Assembly (NCBI RefSeq): GCF_963678635.1
Contig: NC_087062.1
Coordinates: 40,099,676-40,163,675 of the forward strand
DNA from: Symsagittifera roscoffensis
Taxonomy: Eukaryota; Xenacoelomorpha; Acoela; Convolutidae
Direction of reading: 5' to 3'
DNA: 64,000 bases
A program made the position numbers and the translations under genes. Shown one piece after another: positions 38,101 to 47,426 of this stretch (position 1 is its first letter; each line of letters opens with the position of its first letter). The notes beneath the pieces were generated by a model. The model worked only from the letters and a program-made list of their open reading frames with translations. It was not told the DNA's origin and made no database searches.

Positions 38101-38259
38101 CAAATATGTTTGTCATGGCGATATGTGCAATTCAGGTATTTGAGAGTTTATTTTGTTTGAAGTGGGGCCCATTTTCTTTTTCCCATCACATCACATAAGC
38201 ATCAAATTTATGGTTTAACGAGGGGTTTCAAATGGTTAAGCATGAACACCAAATATGTT
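23161..38259. repeat. 149-bp satellite array, ~101 monomers
   Basis: Head-to-tail monomers of 149 bp (contain catatgtgcaattcaggta, gtggggcccattttcctttt and tcacatcacataagcatc). Monomers at 28426 and 28575 are exactly 149 apart. Homology is highest inside and decays at both edges. 149 is not a multiple of three, so the recurring 60-67-residue frames (MFVMAICAIQVF...) are by-products. Local higher-order structure: alternating cacatcacata/cacatcgcata dimers in the left part, a three-monomer block (447 bp) at about 26700-28150, and larger blocks repeated at 29770, 31408, 33948 and 36028. Confidence 0.97.
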
Positions 38260-38736
38260 ATTAGTTCGCATGCCATTTTTTATAACATTCGGACAACGTG
38301 AACAAAATTTCATTAGTAAAATTTTACAGGTGGGGGAAGGAAAAAGAGCCGAAGTAGGCAGGCTTGATTCTTTATCAACAAAATTCCACTCGGACCAGAA
38401 TTCCATGGATAATAATCAATTATAATGGAAAATTGTTGCAAAAATGTCATTATAAACCATTATTGTTGCAAATTAAGACCACGAAACCGTTTATATTCTC
38501 ATTATAATCGATTTTTTTTTGTAAAAACACAATCCATGAAAATCCATTATAATGGATTATAATCGATATAAAATCCCTTGTGATTGATTATAACGGATTA
38601 TAATCTTTAAAAAAAATTGCATTTTTTGCAAAAATGAATATCTCAAAATAGTACAAAGGGGGGACCTTTTGGGTCGGCAAGGGGTCGAATTCCTGAGAGA
38701 GATGGCGTCCACATCCCCCGCCCCCTAAATCCGCTA
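38260..38736. repeat. Right flank of satellite: MITE end plus dispersed ATTATAATC repeat
   Basis: 38260-38350 runs from the last monomer into the MITE end GGTGGGGGAAGGAAAAAGAGCC. 38351-38690 is the inverted homologue of about 61065-61590, rich in ATTATAATC words (attataatggattataatcg). At 38700-38736 is ccccctaaatccgctactg, which resembles an inverted hAT-type terminal sequence. No gene is seen. Confidence 0.7.
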
Positions 38737-38800
38737 CTGCCTACACCCACCCCCAAGTTTACTAAAGCCGGCCCAAAACCGGGGCGGCAGCATGTTATCC

Positions 38801-38902
38801 AACAGATTTCCAGCGTCTCAGAACAGAATTAGGAAAATTTAAGAACAGATTTCTAGCGTCCTAGAACAGAATTAAGAAAATTTAATAACAGATTTCCAGC
38901 GT
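38801..38902. repeat. 43-bp tandem repeat, 2.4 copies
   Basis: Units begin aacagatttccagcgt at 38801, 38844 and 38887, differing by a few bases. It sits upstream of the cysteine-rich gene. Nothing else is recognised between 38737 and 39084. Confidence 0.8.
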
Positions 38903-39084
38903 AAGACTCAGGAGTCACCTACGATTCTTCGCAAGCATTGTGACTCATTTGTATATCCTATTTGGCGGTAACGTGCGCGACTTTCAATTTTTCCCGCCTT
39001 TGCACCTTTCCATGTTGTAAAAGTCATTTTGATCTGACTTTTTGTCAAGTGTAACTGGGCTTGATTTGCACTAAATTCTTCAAA

Positions 39085-39593
39085 ATGGTACGTAAAACTG
39101 TCGTTCTTATGTGAATCCATCTCTAACCATACACACCCTTTATGCAGGTATACAAATTTATTCTGATCGGCTTAAGCTAAGCGCTGTGTTGCAGATTTTA
39201 GCAGGTCTTGTGGGCTGTTAGATTAACCGTGTTTAATTGTAGCTTCCAGGTTCAGTCATTTCAAGTTTCAAGATAAACCCCACCTCCCAGTCTCAAGTTT
39301 ATCAGCTTCGATCGAAAGTTTGGCTTACTGGTGTGTCTAAAGGAAAAGTCTGCATTCTGATTGGTCAACTATTTTAATCTACTTAACAAACTCACCCTTT
39401 CTTTAATATACTAAAACGAACTTGAAACTAGTCGATTAAAAATTGAAGCATAAATGGTAAATAGTAAATTGTAAAAACACATTTTTCTGAGAAACGTGAG
39501 AAGTAAAAATGAATTCAATCAGGTTAACAGGTTTAATCAAATAACATATCAATAACGAAGTATCTCAGGTGCAAGCTTTTTGTACAATTTTAG
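39085..39593 (+). other. Predicted first exon start and phase-0 intron of the cysteine-rich gene
   Basis: Two placements fit. ATG at 39085-39087 in a good context (caaaATGG) is followed immediately by a GTACGT donor at 39088. Alternatively ATG CAG at 39142-39147 precedes GTATAC. Both leave phase 0 and join to the acceptor ttgtacaattttag at 39593, so the protein would start M- or MQ- followed by VHLATLALCVIVS. I prefer the second donor on CAG|GT context, but transcript data must decide. Confidence 0.5.
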
Positions 39594-40340
39594 GTTCATC
39601 TTGCTACCTTAGCACTATGCGTCATAGTATCCTTGGACATCGCTGAAAGTAGTATCAGATTTTGCATCAACGATCGAAGTTGTAAGCCAGGTGACTTCTG
39701 CAACAATTTAAACAGATGTGATTTGAATCAACATGCCATCAAGTGTAAAAAAGACCAGGACTGTGAAAAGAATGAGGAGTGCGTAAAAAACAGACCTACT
39801 TTTTCTAATCCAACAACGGACAAAACTTGTAAGCAGAAATACGTCGACGGAGAGGGGGAAGTGATGGAGTATTGTACCAGTAATGCCAAATGTAAATCGA
39901 AGCGTTGCCATCCTACTAGGTACATTTGTGTGGATGATGACTCCTCGGCACGACCAGCACAACAACCGTACCAGCAAAACTGCAAACTTAACAGTGATTG
40001 CAACACGTTCGAGGAATGTCGTGACGGCTATCAATGTTCAATCAGAGGACGCTGTGAAACTGATTACCACTGTAGGCCAGGCAATAGGTGCGATACTAAG
40101 ACAAGATATTGCGTAAAACTTGAGAAGCCAAAGAAAACGACCACTCCCGAACCCCTCCCGACCACTACCAAACCCAGAAATTTAACTTCCACTACCATTT
40201 CCGCTACCACTTCCGCTACCACTGAAGTATTACTACCAGACATCAGCGATGACACTTGCAGCCCCTCCTGCAGATACAACAGAGATTGTGGCTGGGGATA
40301 TTACTGCTTCTGCAGTTTGTGCGTCCCTGAAAACCCATAA
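39594..40340 (+). CDS. Secreted cysteine-rich protein, main exon
   Basis: Starting right after the acceptor AG, the exon encodes a hydrophobic stretch (VHLATLALCVIVSLDIAE) that makes a signal peptide once joined to an upstream Met. The remainder carries 26 cysteines. Long runs are spaced C-x5-C (for example CKLNSDCNTFEEC and CRDGYQC-type steps), like EB-module, dickkopf-like or other disulfide-rich repeat domains. A Thr/Pro-rich linker (KKTTTPEPLPTTTKP then TTISATTSATTE) separates a last six-Cys cluster ending SLCVPENP; it is probably O-glycosylated. The exon is uninterrupted and less AT-rich than the transposons, consistent with a functional host gene. Family and function are not identified. 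Confidence 0.75.
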   Translation, partial: VHLATLALCVIVSLDIAESSIRFCINDRSCKPGDFCNNLNRCDLNQHAIKCKKDQDCEKNEECVKNRPTFSNPTTDKTCKQKYVDGEGEVMEYCTSNAKCKSKRCHPTRYICVDDDSSARPAQQPYQQNCKLNSDCNTFEECRDGYQCSIRGRCETDYHCRPGNRCDTKTRYCVKLEKPKKTTTPEPLPTTTKPRNLTSTTISATTSATTEVLLPDISDDTCSPSCRYNRDCGWGYYCFCSLCVPENP

Positions 40341-40459
40341 CTGTTAAAATGAACGAGCAAGTCCGCAGAGGAAAGAAGCGACAAAAAAATATTGCCAACC
40401 ATGTGACAACGATTGTACCAAGAATGTCAATCAACAACTTTTTTGAATTTTTTTTATTC

Positions 40460-40682
40460 ATCTAAGTCAGGAGTGGATTTAGGGGCGGGGGCGGGGCGGG
40501 TTTTTTGGCCTGTTTCTTTAAATTTGCCTGCAAAAACTTTAAACAAACAGGGTCTTTTTAGTGCTTTGGGAGAGCTCGGAAAATCAATTTGGTCGACCTA
40601 AAAAAAGTCGACAAAATTTCAAAAACTTTTGAGAATCCGCCCTCTCCTTCGTGAAAATCCTAGATGCGCCCCTGATCTAAGT
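40460..40682. mobile_element. hAT-type MITE with perfect 8-bp target duplication
   Basis: Element 40468-40674 (207 bp) starts CAGGAGTGGATTTAGGGGC and ends, inverted, CCTAGATGCGCCCCTG; 13 of the outer 17 positions match. It is flanked by ATCTAAGT at 40460-40467 and 40675-40682. The CAGRGGCGGATYTAGG-type end and 8-bp duplication are the hAT hallmark. It has no coding capacity (the short frame 40413-40601 is a shadow) and lies just downstream of the cysteine-rich gene. Confidence 0.88.
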
Positions 40683-40819
40683 CCACGTCAAGCTCAGTAT
40701 TGATCACATAAGCTTTGATATCTGCTGAAACTGATCAAATGTCTATTCAGATTGCTGAAACCCTTTTCTATTGCGAAAGATCCCCAACAATCCTACCTAC
40801 AGGAATTCGACTTGCTCGC
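40683..40819. other. Short intergenic stretch before the LTR element
   Basis: 137 bases with no recognised feature up to the CTAT target duplication at 40820-40823. Confidence 0.5.
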
Positions 40820-40823
40820 CTAT

Positions 40824-41202
40824 TGAAACCAGATCTAAACTAGTATTAATGATTGGTTATTATTATTATATTTTATCTCTATAAAATATTGAATACTAAC
40901 CAATCATACTCCATCAAACTAACAACCTAATTTTTTTGTAAGTGTTGAAACTACTTGTAGTTTCAACACCAGAACAGTTTGAATTTAACTTAAAATACAG
41001 TTGTTCTCAATCTGGAACTAACTCGCTTAAGCCGGTGTACACTAGATCTATTGAGACTAGGAGATACAAGAGTAAGACTAAGATTGGTATTGGACTAAGA
41101 AGTTGCACGAATCTATACGGCCGAAAATAAGATAGCGTGACGAGCAGACGGTGTACTTTATCTGACATTACTCTATGAGTATAGTAATCAATACATAACT
41201 CA
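40824..41202 (+). repeat. 5' LTR of the second family 1 insertion
   Basis: 379 bp, starts TGAAACCAGATC and ends AACTCA, so TG/CA. It matches the 3' LTR at 60605-60982 along its full length at roughly 85-90% by eye, indicating an old insertion. A TATAAAA at 40880-40886 is a plausible core promoter. CTAT precedes it and CTAT follows the 3' LTR. Confidence 0.9.
40880..40886 (+). promoter_or_regulatory. Candidate LTR TATA box
   Basis: TATAAAA in tctctataaaatatt; the same word is at 60661-60667 in the 3' LTR. The corresponding part of copy A's LTR is missing. Confidence 0.5.
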
Positions 41203-42045
41203 TCTGGTGCGACCAAAAATCGCGAACAGACCTTAACTAACCTAGACTTAGACAAAAATTAGATTGGAAATAGACAAATACATTATTTTAAAAAGTTTAT
41301 GTGACAGAAAATAGAAGAACTGTCTCTACGACTCAATAGATCAGATCCAATATTCCGAACAATACGAGAACTACCCAATATTGGAAGAAGCCTCAAACAA
41401 GAGACGACATACGAGTAGGAAGAAATCTACCAATCGATTTCATGATAACCCGACAAAAACGAGATCAGATTTTTGTAATTAGGATACTACCAGCAGTAAA
41501 TATAAATTTTCTTTTACTGACATAATACTTTGAAGAATTATCTTCAATAACCTTTCAAGCCGCTAAACCTTATCATTGTACAATAACGACTGATAAACAC
41601 AACACTTGTCGTTTTCCTTAAATCAGCTGTGTATTAAATAACATCTTGAAAAACATTTATTGAATATAAAATACAAAAATAAGTAAGTATAAATCATAAA
41701 CTGTTAGCATATATATATCATCTCTTCATCCCAGCTTCATCACCTAAAACATAACAGCAAAATGCAAAAACTAATAATGATCAAAACTAAAACTTAATTC
41801 AAACCCTTTAATTTTAAACTATCAAGGCTTAATCTTGCTTTCACTTAAATTAACTTTAATTAAAAAGACAGATCATTAAGGCTTTCCTTGAATCTTTAAA
41901 TTAAATTCGACTATTTCTAAATTTCTAAATATCTAAATCTCTGATCATCAAGGCATATCCTTGGATCAAATCGAACATTTTTGTTTTTCCCCTCCCAACT
42001 TAATTAGTGTCTAACGACCTCAAACGTCGATTCACCACCCAACCC
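41203..42045 (+). other. 5' leader of element B, first part
   Basis: It aligns with 3917-4755 of copy A, including cccagcttcatcacctaaaacataacagc. Interrupted at about 42045 by the LINE, and resumes at about 46545 with gacccagaattaacag. Confidence 0.7.
41205..41222 (+). promoter_or_regulatory. Candidate primer-binding site
   Basis: TGGTGCGACCAAAAATCG lies two bases after the LTR. TGG is the expected complement of a tRNA CCA end. I could not match the rest to a specific tRNA. Confidence 0.4.
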
Positions 42046-42200
42046 TAAATAAAGAGAGAGAGAGAGAGAGAGAGAGGACACTTTATTGTTTCAATATACT
42101 TATGCAGTGGCAGAACTGGTTGTATAAGAATCTGATGTACAATATTACGCAATGGTTATATAACATAACAAGAAAAACCATAATTTACTACGAGGACGAA

Positions 42201-44474
42201 TCAATTAATTGATTTAACAAAATAAATGTCCTTGGATGCGGAAAGACTATCCTTATTGGGTAACAGGGTGTCATCTTTTCTTATGATGAAATTTTTTATC
42301 AGAGTTTTTGTCAATGTGTACGGTAGTTTTCGATTAAACAAGGTTCGGATTATTGTGTTAAGGTTTCTAATTGATGTAAATAAGAAAGACTTACAAAGGA
42401 AATCAGCTTTACATGTTGAAGGGATCAGTAATGTTCCAGTTCGATGGTTATAGCGGAATTCAGAATTTGGGAGTCTTATATGCGTGAAAGCTGGGGCATC
42501 GTTTCGGCATAACCTGTGAAGGTAGTGTGCTGATCGGTACTCGATTATATTCCGAGCAGTAGGAATTTTGTGCTGTTTCCTTAGAAGTGTAACGGAATCT
42601 CGTTTGCTTATATTCATTATTATCCTGATTCGCCATTTTATTTGTTTTTCGAGTTTCTCAATATTATTTTGCGTACATCCGTTTAAGAGCATGCATGGAT
42701 AGTGCAAATGGCTCAGCACAAGAGTATTCAACAGGAGAATTCTAGTACGCAGAGGGATTTCGTCTCGGATGCATTTTATCGTTTCGATTGATGTAGCCAT
42801 TTTTTGTAAAATTTTGTTGATTTCTTTGTCGAATGTTAAGCTTATGTCAATATTAACGCCGAAAAATTTAACTGTCTCTGTTAAATTAACTTGATAGTTT
42901 CCAACTTTCAATGAAAGATTTTCAGTTAGTTTCTTTTTCGACGGTGCAGAAAATACAATGAAATGGGTTTTGTCTACATTAATCATTAATCGATTTAAGT
43001 GAAAATACAAAAGAATTTTATTGAAATTGTTTTCAATGCTCTTTGTTGCTGTTTCGGGATCTGAATGAAATCTAAGCAGAGTCGTGTCGTCGGCATATTG
43101 TACTAACGTACATGATTTGTCTATTGTTTGTGGCAAGTCATTTACATACAAGTTGAACAGCAGTGGTCCTAGTACAGTACCTTGGGGAACACCTTGCTCT
43201 AATTTAAGCCAATCTTAGTGTTCGCCGTTTACTATTGTCAATTGCTGTCTGTTTTCGAGAAATGACTTAATAAGAGTTGTTGCTGACTGTTCAATGCCAA
43301 TGTGACTTAGTTTCCTTTCAAAGACTGAATGAGAGAGTGAATCAAATGCTTTAGATAAATCAAGAAATGCAGCCGCTGCTATATTATTTTTATCAAGATG
43401 GAATCTGATTTTTTCTGTTGTGTATAAAAGAGCATCATTAGGTGAATAACCTGGACGAAAACCAAATTGTTTTGGATTTAGAATATTGGAATTTGCTAAG
43501 AATTCGTGAATTTGGGATGAAAATTTTTTTTCAAACAACTTCGATAGAGTGGGTGTAATAGAAATTGGACGATAATTTACTGGATCTGTCGTGTCGCCTT
43601 TTTTGAATATGGGAAAAACGTGTTTCTTTTTTAAGGTATATGGGAATACGGATTTCGAGATGCATTCATTGATAATCATCGTAAGAATTGGGTTTACAGT
43701 ATTAATGCTGTCTTTTAGAGCCCAAGCAGGGATTTTGCTTGGTCCTAATGGCTTGTTTAAGGGAAGTAATAAAATTGCATCTTTCATTTCTTTGTGAGTT
43801 ATGAACCTGAATTGAAAGTGCCTATTTGTTTTGCTGTGTACACTGTACTCAGTTGGTACATCTATGGGAGGATGTGCGTTTTTGTATTCTCCTAATGTTG
43901 AGAACCTGTAGTTAAGGAAGTTTGCTTTCTCTTTATTTTCAATTATAGTGTCGCCAAACGAATTCCGTAGATCATCTATTTGCGTTGACTGTTTCATGGT
44001 GTTCCTGATAGAGTTTATGAAATTCCACTGTTTTGTTGGACAGTCAAGCATTTTGAATTGGGATGTTTTCTCTTTCTTGTATAAATGTTTTAGATGATGG
44101 TTGCATTTATTTCTTATTCGTTTATAGTTTTCAAAATTGGCATCTGTTCTTGATAATTGATATGCCTTTAGAAGATTTTATTTTTCCTGTTTTAAAGGTC
44201 TATTGACTGAGTTAAGTACTTTAACAGACAGCTGTAGCTGCGGTTTATTTCGGATATACTTCTGCTCTAGTGGTGCGTGAGCGTTTAGGGCATGCGAGAA
44301 AAAATCTTCAAATTTTATTAACACTTTAGAGACATCGTTTTCTTGGTAGACGAGAAACCATGGACTCTGTTTAAGTTCCTCGCAGAACCTATTTTTACAA
44401 TAATTGGTTTTGTTGAAGCGAAAAGTTCGAATTGGAATGGCTTTTTCGAATCGTTTTAGTTTGCTAATACACAT
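42201..44474 (-). pseudogene. LINE ORF2 reverse transcriptase and C-terminal region
   Basis: One reading frame from 44474 down to 42201 with only two stops (TAA at 44178-44180 and 43215-43217). Motifs in order: YRPISITPTLSKLFE, KQFGFRPGYS, FLDLSKAFDSLSH (first catalytic Asp), GVPQGTVLGPLLFNLYVNDL (after the second stop) and YADD at 43086-43097. This is the RT order of Jockey-superfamily LINEs. The C-terminal part continues as a basic Leu/Arg-rich region. It would perform target-primed reverse transcription; the stops inactivate it. Confidence 0.9.
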
Positions 44475-45423
44475 TGTTTTAAATGGTCCGTGTTTATAGG
44501 TGGTTCTGCTTCAATAGTTTCTTTACAAAAAGATTTGGTTGTTATAATGTTATCTAAAATGGGTTGGCTGTTTTTTGAGTTGTATGTCGGTATCGACTTA
44601 TTGGTGATTGACAAATTGTATGGTTTAATAGAATCGCTGAGAAATTTAGCTTCATGTTTATTCAAGTAGTTTCTATTGAAATCACCCAAAATCGTAACAT
44701 CTCGCGCTTCAGAGGCAGCGTAATCTATACCCTTTAGTGTATCTTCTATAAAAATTTCCTTGAATTGTTTGTGTGGATTGTAGGCAATAGCAATTATCTG
44801 TTTTTTTTTTTGATTTTTTGTGATGATTGGGCTATATTCCACCCATGGGAGGGACGTAGATAATTTAAATCTTCTCAAATCTTAGGGTTAAATTTTTTGG
44901 GAATAAGAAGAAGAGTACCACCACTTGGGTGTTGACCAGTGCATTTTTTGTTACGGTCGTATCTAAAAATTTCATGGGTTGTTTTGCAGAAGGAATAAGT
45001 TTTATGATCGCATGTATCGTCAAGCCAGGTTTCCGTAAGACCAATAATTGTGTTTGAGTCAACTATTTCTGACAAGAAACGTATTTCCAAGTATTTGTTC
45101 TTTATGCTTCTACAATTTAGAGTTATATATTTGAGGAAGTTGTGGTGTTCCTTTGCTTTGTTTGCCAGGATTTCATATGAAAGTGGGGGACCTGGATTGA
45201 CTTCGATGTCCCCACATTGAAGAAGCAGGATTTTCAACATTCCAATCTGAAAGGTTAGTAACACAACTGCGCAATAGATGCCAGCTGTGAATCTAAAAAG
45301 GCGGTTAGACGTCATGTTTCTAGTTTTGAGTAGTGCGGTGCTGTTGGGTACATTGTAATTAATGGGATTGCTAGTTAAAAGGGAGAAAATAAGGAGAGTC
45401 TTTAAAAGCCATTGGCTTATCAT
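44456..45423 (-). pseudogene. LINE ORF2 N-terminus and APE-type endonuclease
   Basis: Starts at ATG 45421-45423, 47 bases after the ORF1 stop. Residues 1-70 are hydrophobic in two stretches, then a 2A-like motif, then endonuclease motifs: YITLNCRSIKNK, IGLTETWL, YDRN...GGTLLLIPKKF. A frameshift at about 44875 moves to the next frame, which has TILGDFNRNYL and PPINTDHL (the GDFN and S/TDH catalytic motifs). Another frameshift near 44470 leads into RT. The enzyme would nick target DNA. Confidence 0.88.
45187..45210 (-). other. 2A-like ribosome-skipping motif in LINE ORF2
   Basis: Residues 72-79 read DIEVNPGP, preceded by KILLLQCG. This fits D-(V/I)-E-x-N-P-G-P, with the upstream Leu-rich and Cys-Gly context of active 2A peptides. 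Skipping would separate a 78-residue hydrophobic leader from the endonuclease-RT protein. Confidence 0.8.
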
Positions 45424-45470
45424 AAATTTGATAGATCCAGATCATTGGGTAATAGACTACTAAAACAACA

Positions 45471-46386
45471 TTAATATGGATAGTATCTATTATGGCGTAA
45501 GTCATAATTACTACGATTGGTATTCATATGATTGTAGGTTTGATTGTTGCTGAAACCATGGCTCGCAAGATTCTTTGGGTGCTCGGGCCCCCACGAGACT
45601 TGGCTTGAACCAGGTTTCATACGATTCCTCTGAGGGTGCGCTGGGCCCCTAGAGTTGAAAGTATTCGGAGAAACAACTCGAGGTGATATGCTGGATAATG
45701 GTAGCACCTTTTCCATGATTGCATTTTTTAAAGTACTAAAATAACGCATCAATTGTACTTCATCAAAGAAGATTGACTAATAGTCGTTTATGCTGACAAT
45801 TTTATCGTACATAGGAACAATTTGATTTTTTTTTCTTAAATTTATGAGCGATAATGCTGTTGAATTCAATTATACGCTTACCACTTACAGAATCGGGTAC
45901 CGATTTCACAGGCGGGACTTGGCATATACTGATTATTGCAGGTGAAAACTTTGTCTCAATTTCACTAATGGTGGCGCAAAAAGTTTCAAATATATCATCT
46001 ACAGGTTTGTGTAGTTCCCTTGTGAGGGAATTGGTGCCGTCCTGGAAGGTTACTGATTTCAGCTCAGTATCGTCGTACTTTTTCTTAACTGATTGTTTCT
46101 CGCTGCAAAATGAGCCGCGGTAAGAATGAACGGCCACGTCTTTGGGCAGCTCCTTCGTGTCAAACTCCGCTAAAAAACTCGAACCAATAATCAAGTTTTG
46201 AGTATCATTGGGGATTACTTTGGCAGCAAAATCAATAGGTGCTCTGGGTCCTTTTGCGTTTTGATTACTGTTTAGAGGATTACTGGATGTTGCTAGTACA
46301 TTGACAAGGTTAAATATTTGAACATAGTACTTATCTTTTTGTTCGGGATTGAGTTTCGTGAAGTCGTCGGGTAGCATCAGAAGCAT
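45471..46386 (-). pseudogene. LINE ORF1 with SGNH-esterase-like domain
   Basis: The first part (45802-46386, 194 residues) has NLIIGSSFLAEFD, resembling block I (GDS-like) of SGNH hydrolases, and VTFQDGTNSL, resembling the GxND block (here GTNS). Such esterase-like ORF1 proteins occur in CR1/L2-group LINEs. After a frameshift at about 45752-45802 the second part (45471-45752) is a basic, Pro/Asn/His-rich tail likely to bind RNA. The altered Asp/Asn positions suggest loss of catalysis or sequence decay. Confidence 0.65.
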
Positions 46387-46540
46387 TGGTGTTACATTGT
46401 TTGAAGCCAGAAAAATGCCAGGAATAATGGTGCTGTTGGTGTCAAGGATAATATGCTGAAGTTAGTAGTCAGTGCCCAAAGAATGGCAACTAGTGTTTCA
46501 TCACTCTCTGAAACTATTTAATAAGTTTATCACAACAATT

Positions 46541-47426
46541 AGGCTAAGTCAGTGACCCAGAATTAACAGATAAATTTCAAAAACTAACCATTTCAATTAA
46601 GATAAACATTGAAGAATTTCGGTTACTCAACCTTCACTTGATCCCCCTCCTCTTAGATGACCCAGGTCAAAACACTTAAACTTAGTTAGTCATAAAATAG
46701 TATATAACGAACTACTTGCGTTCTAATTATACCTGAACCTTGTGGATCGATTTCTTATTCTCCAAAACATGATCATAAATCACAACCCCTAAGCAAGATT
46801 AGGTAGGTCTATCTTAGCTTAGAATTAGTCACGAGAAAGTACAAATCATTCTCAAGAGTCAATTGACGCTTTTCTCTCTAACCCAACGATACGACCCAAT
46901 TTAAGCTAACCACAAAAAATTGTAAGAACTAACATTTTAGGACATCAGAATCACCAATCCAGATTTGCACCCATCATTCTAAACCTTATGTCAAGAGACA
47001 ATTTAGGAAACAATCAAACAATCATAACACACAATTCTTTAATTAACGACATATACGACCTCCTAATTACACCAAACAGACAATCAGTAGGATATATAAA
47101 AACTTAGAGACAAACACCGAGAAAAAAAATAATTAACAAACAAAAACAAATAATTAGGAAAAGAATTTCAAAACGAAAAAACGCAGTCTCAGAATCAAAA
47201 ACAACCGCAAAACAAAAACTTCACAATTTAAAGGACTCAATAAACAAAAATCATCAAATTGACAATCAATTATACTTCACTGATTCAGAAACCACATCAC
47301 CAGCACCAATAAAAAGGAAACGTTGAATAAAAAATTGCTACACAAACAAACCAATACGTTTGTAGAATTGAAATCAACCAATAAGACTCATTGAAAATTA
47401 CACATTAACAGTCATACATCACAAAA
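46541..47426 (+). other. 5' leader of element B, second part
   Basis: Resumes the alignment with copy A (4770-5638). The small basic leader ORF of A is present here as DNA (about 47025-47350) but has lost its ATG and contains stops. Confidence 0.6.

Larger units (their letters stand above)
42046..46540 (-). mobile_element. CR1/L2-like non-LTR retrotransposon (LINE) inserted in element B
   Basis: About 4.5 kb on the minus strand, splitting a leader that is continuous in copy A (about 4755). The 3' end at 42046-42090 carries AATAAA-type sequence and a (GA)n/(CT)n tail instead of poly(A), as in several Jockey/CR1-group LINEs. ORF1 is esterase-like; ORF2 has a 2A-like motif, an APE endonuclease and RT. 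ORF2 has two frameshifts and two stops; ORF1 has one frameshift. Exact 5' end and target duplication are not resolved. Confidence 0.88.

Noticed and set aside
23161-38259. CRISPR-like interpretation of the regular array
   Set aside because: There are no unique spacers; the whole 149-bp unit repeats, and the context is eukaryotic.
39708-40279. Minus-strand and alternative frames across the cysteine-rich exon
   Set aside because: They are shadows of the plus-strand frame, which has the signal peptide, regular Cys spacing and a splice acceptor.
42226-46123. Plus-strand frames over the LINE (42226-42453, 43591-43797, 45854-46123)
   Set aside because: They are antisense to clear ORF1/ORF2 motifs on the minus strand.
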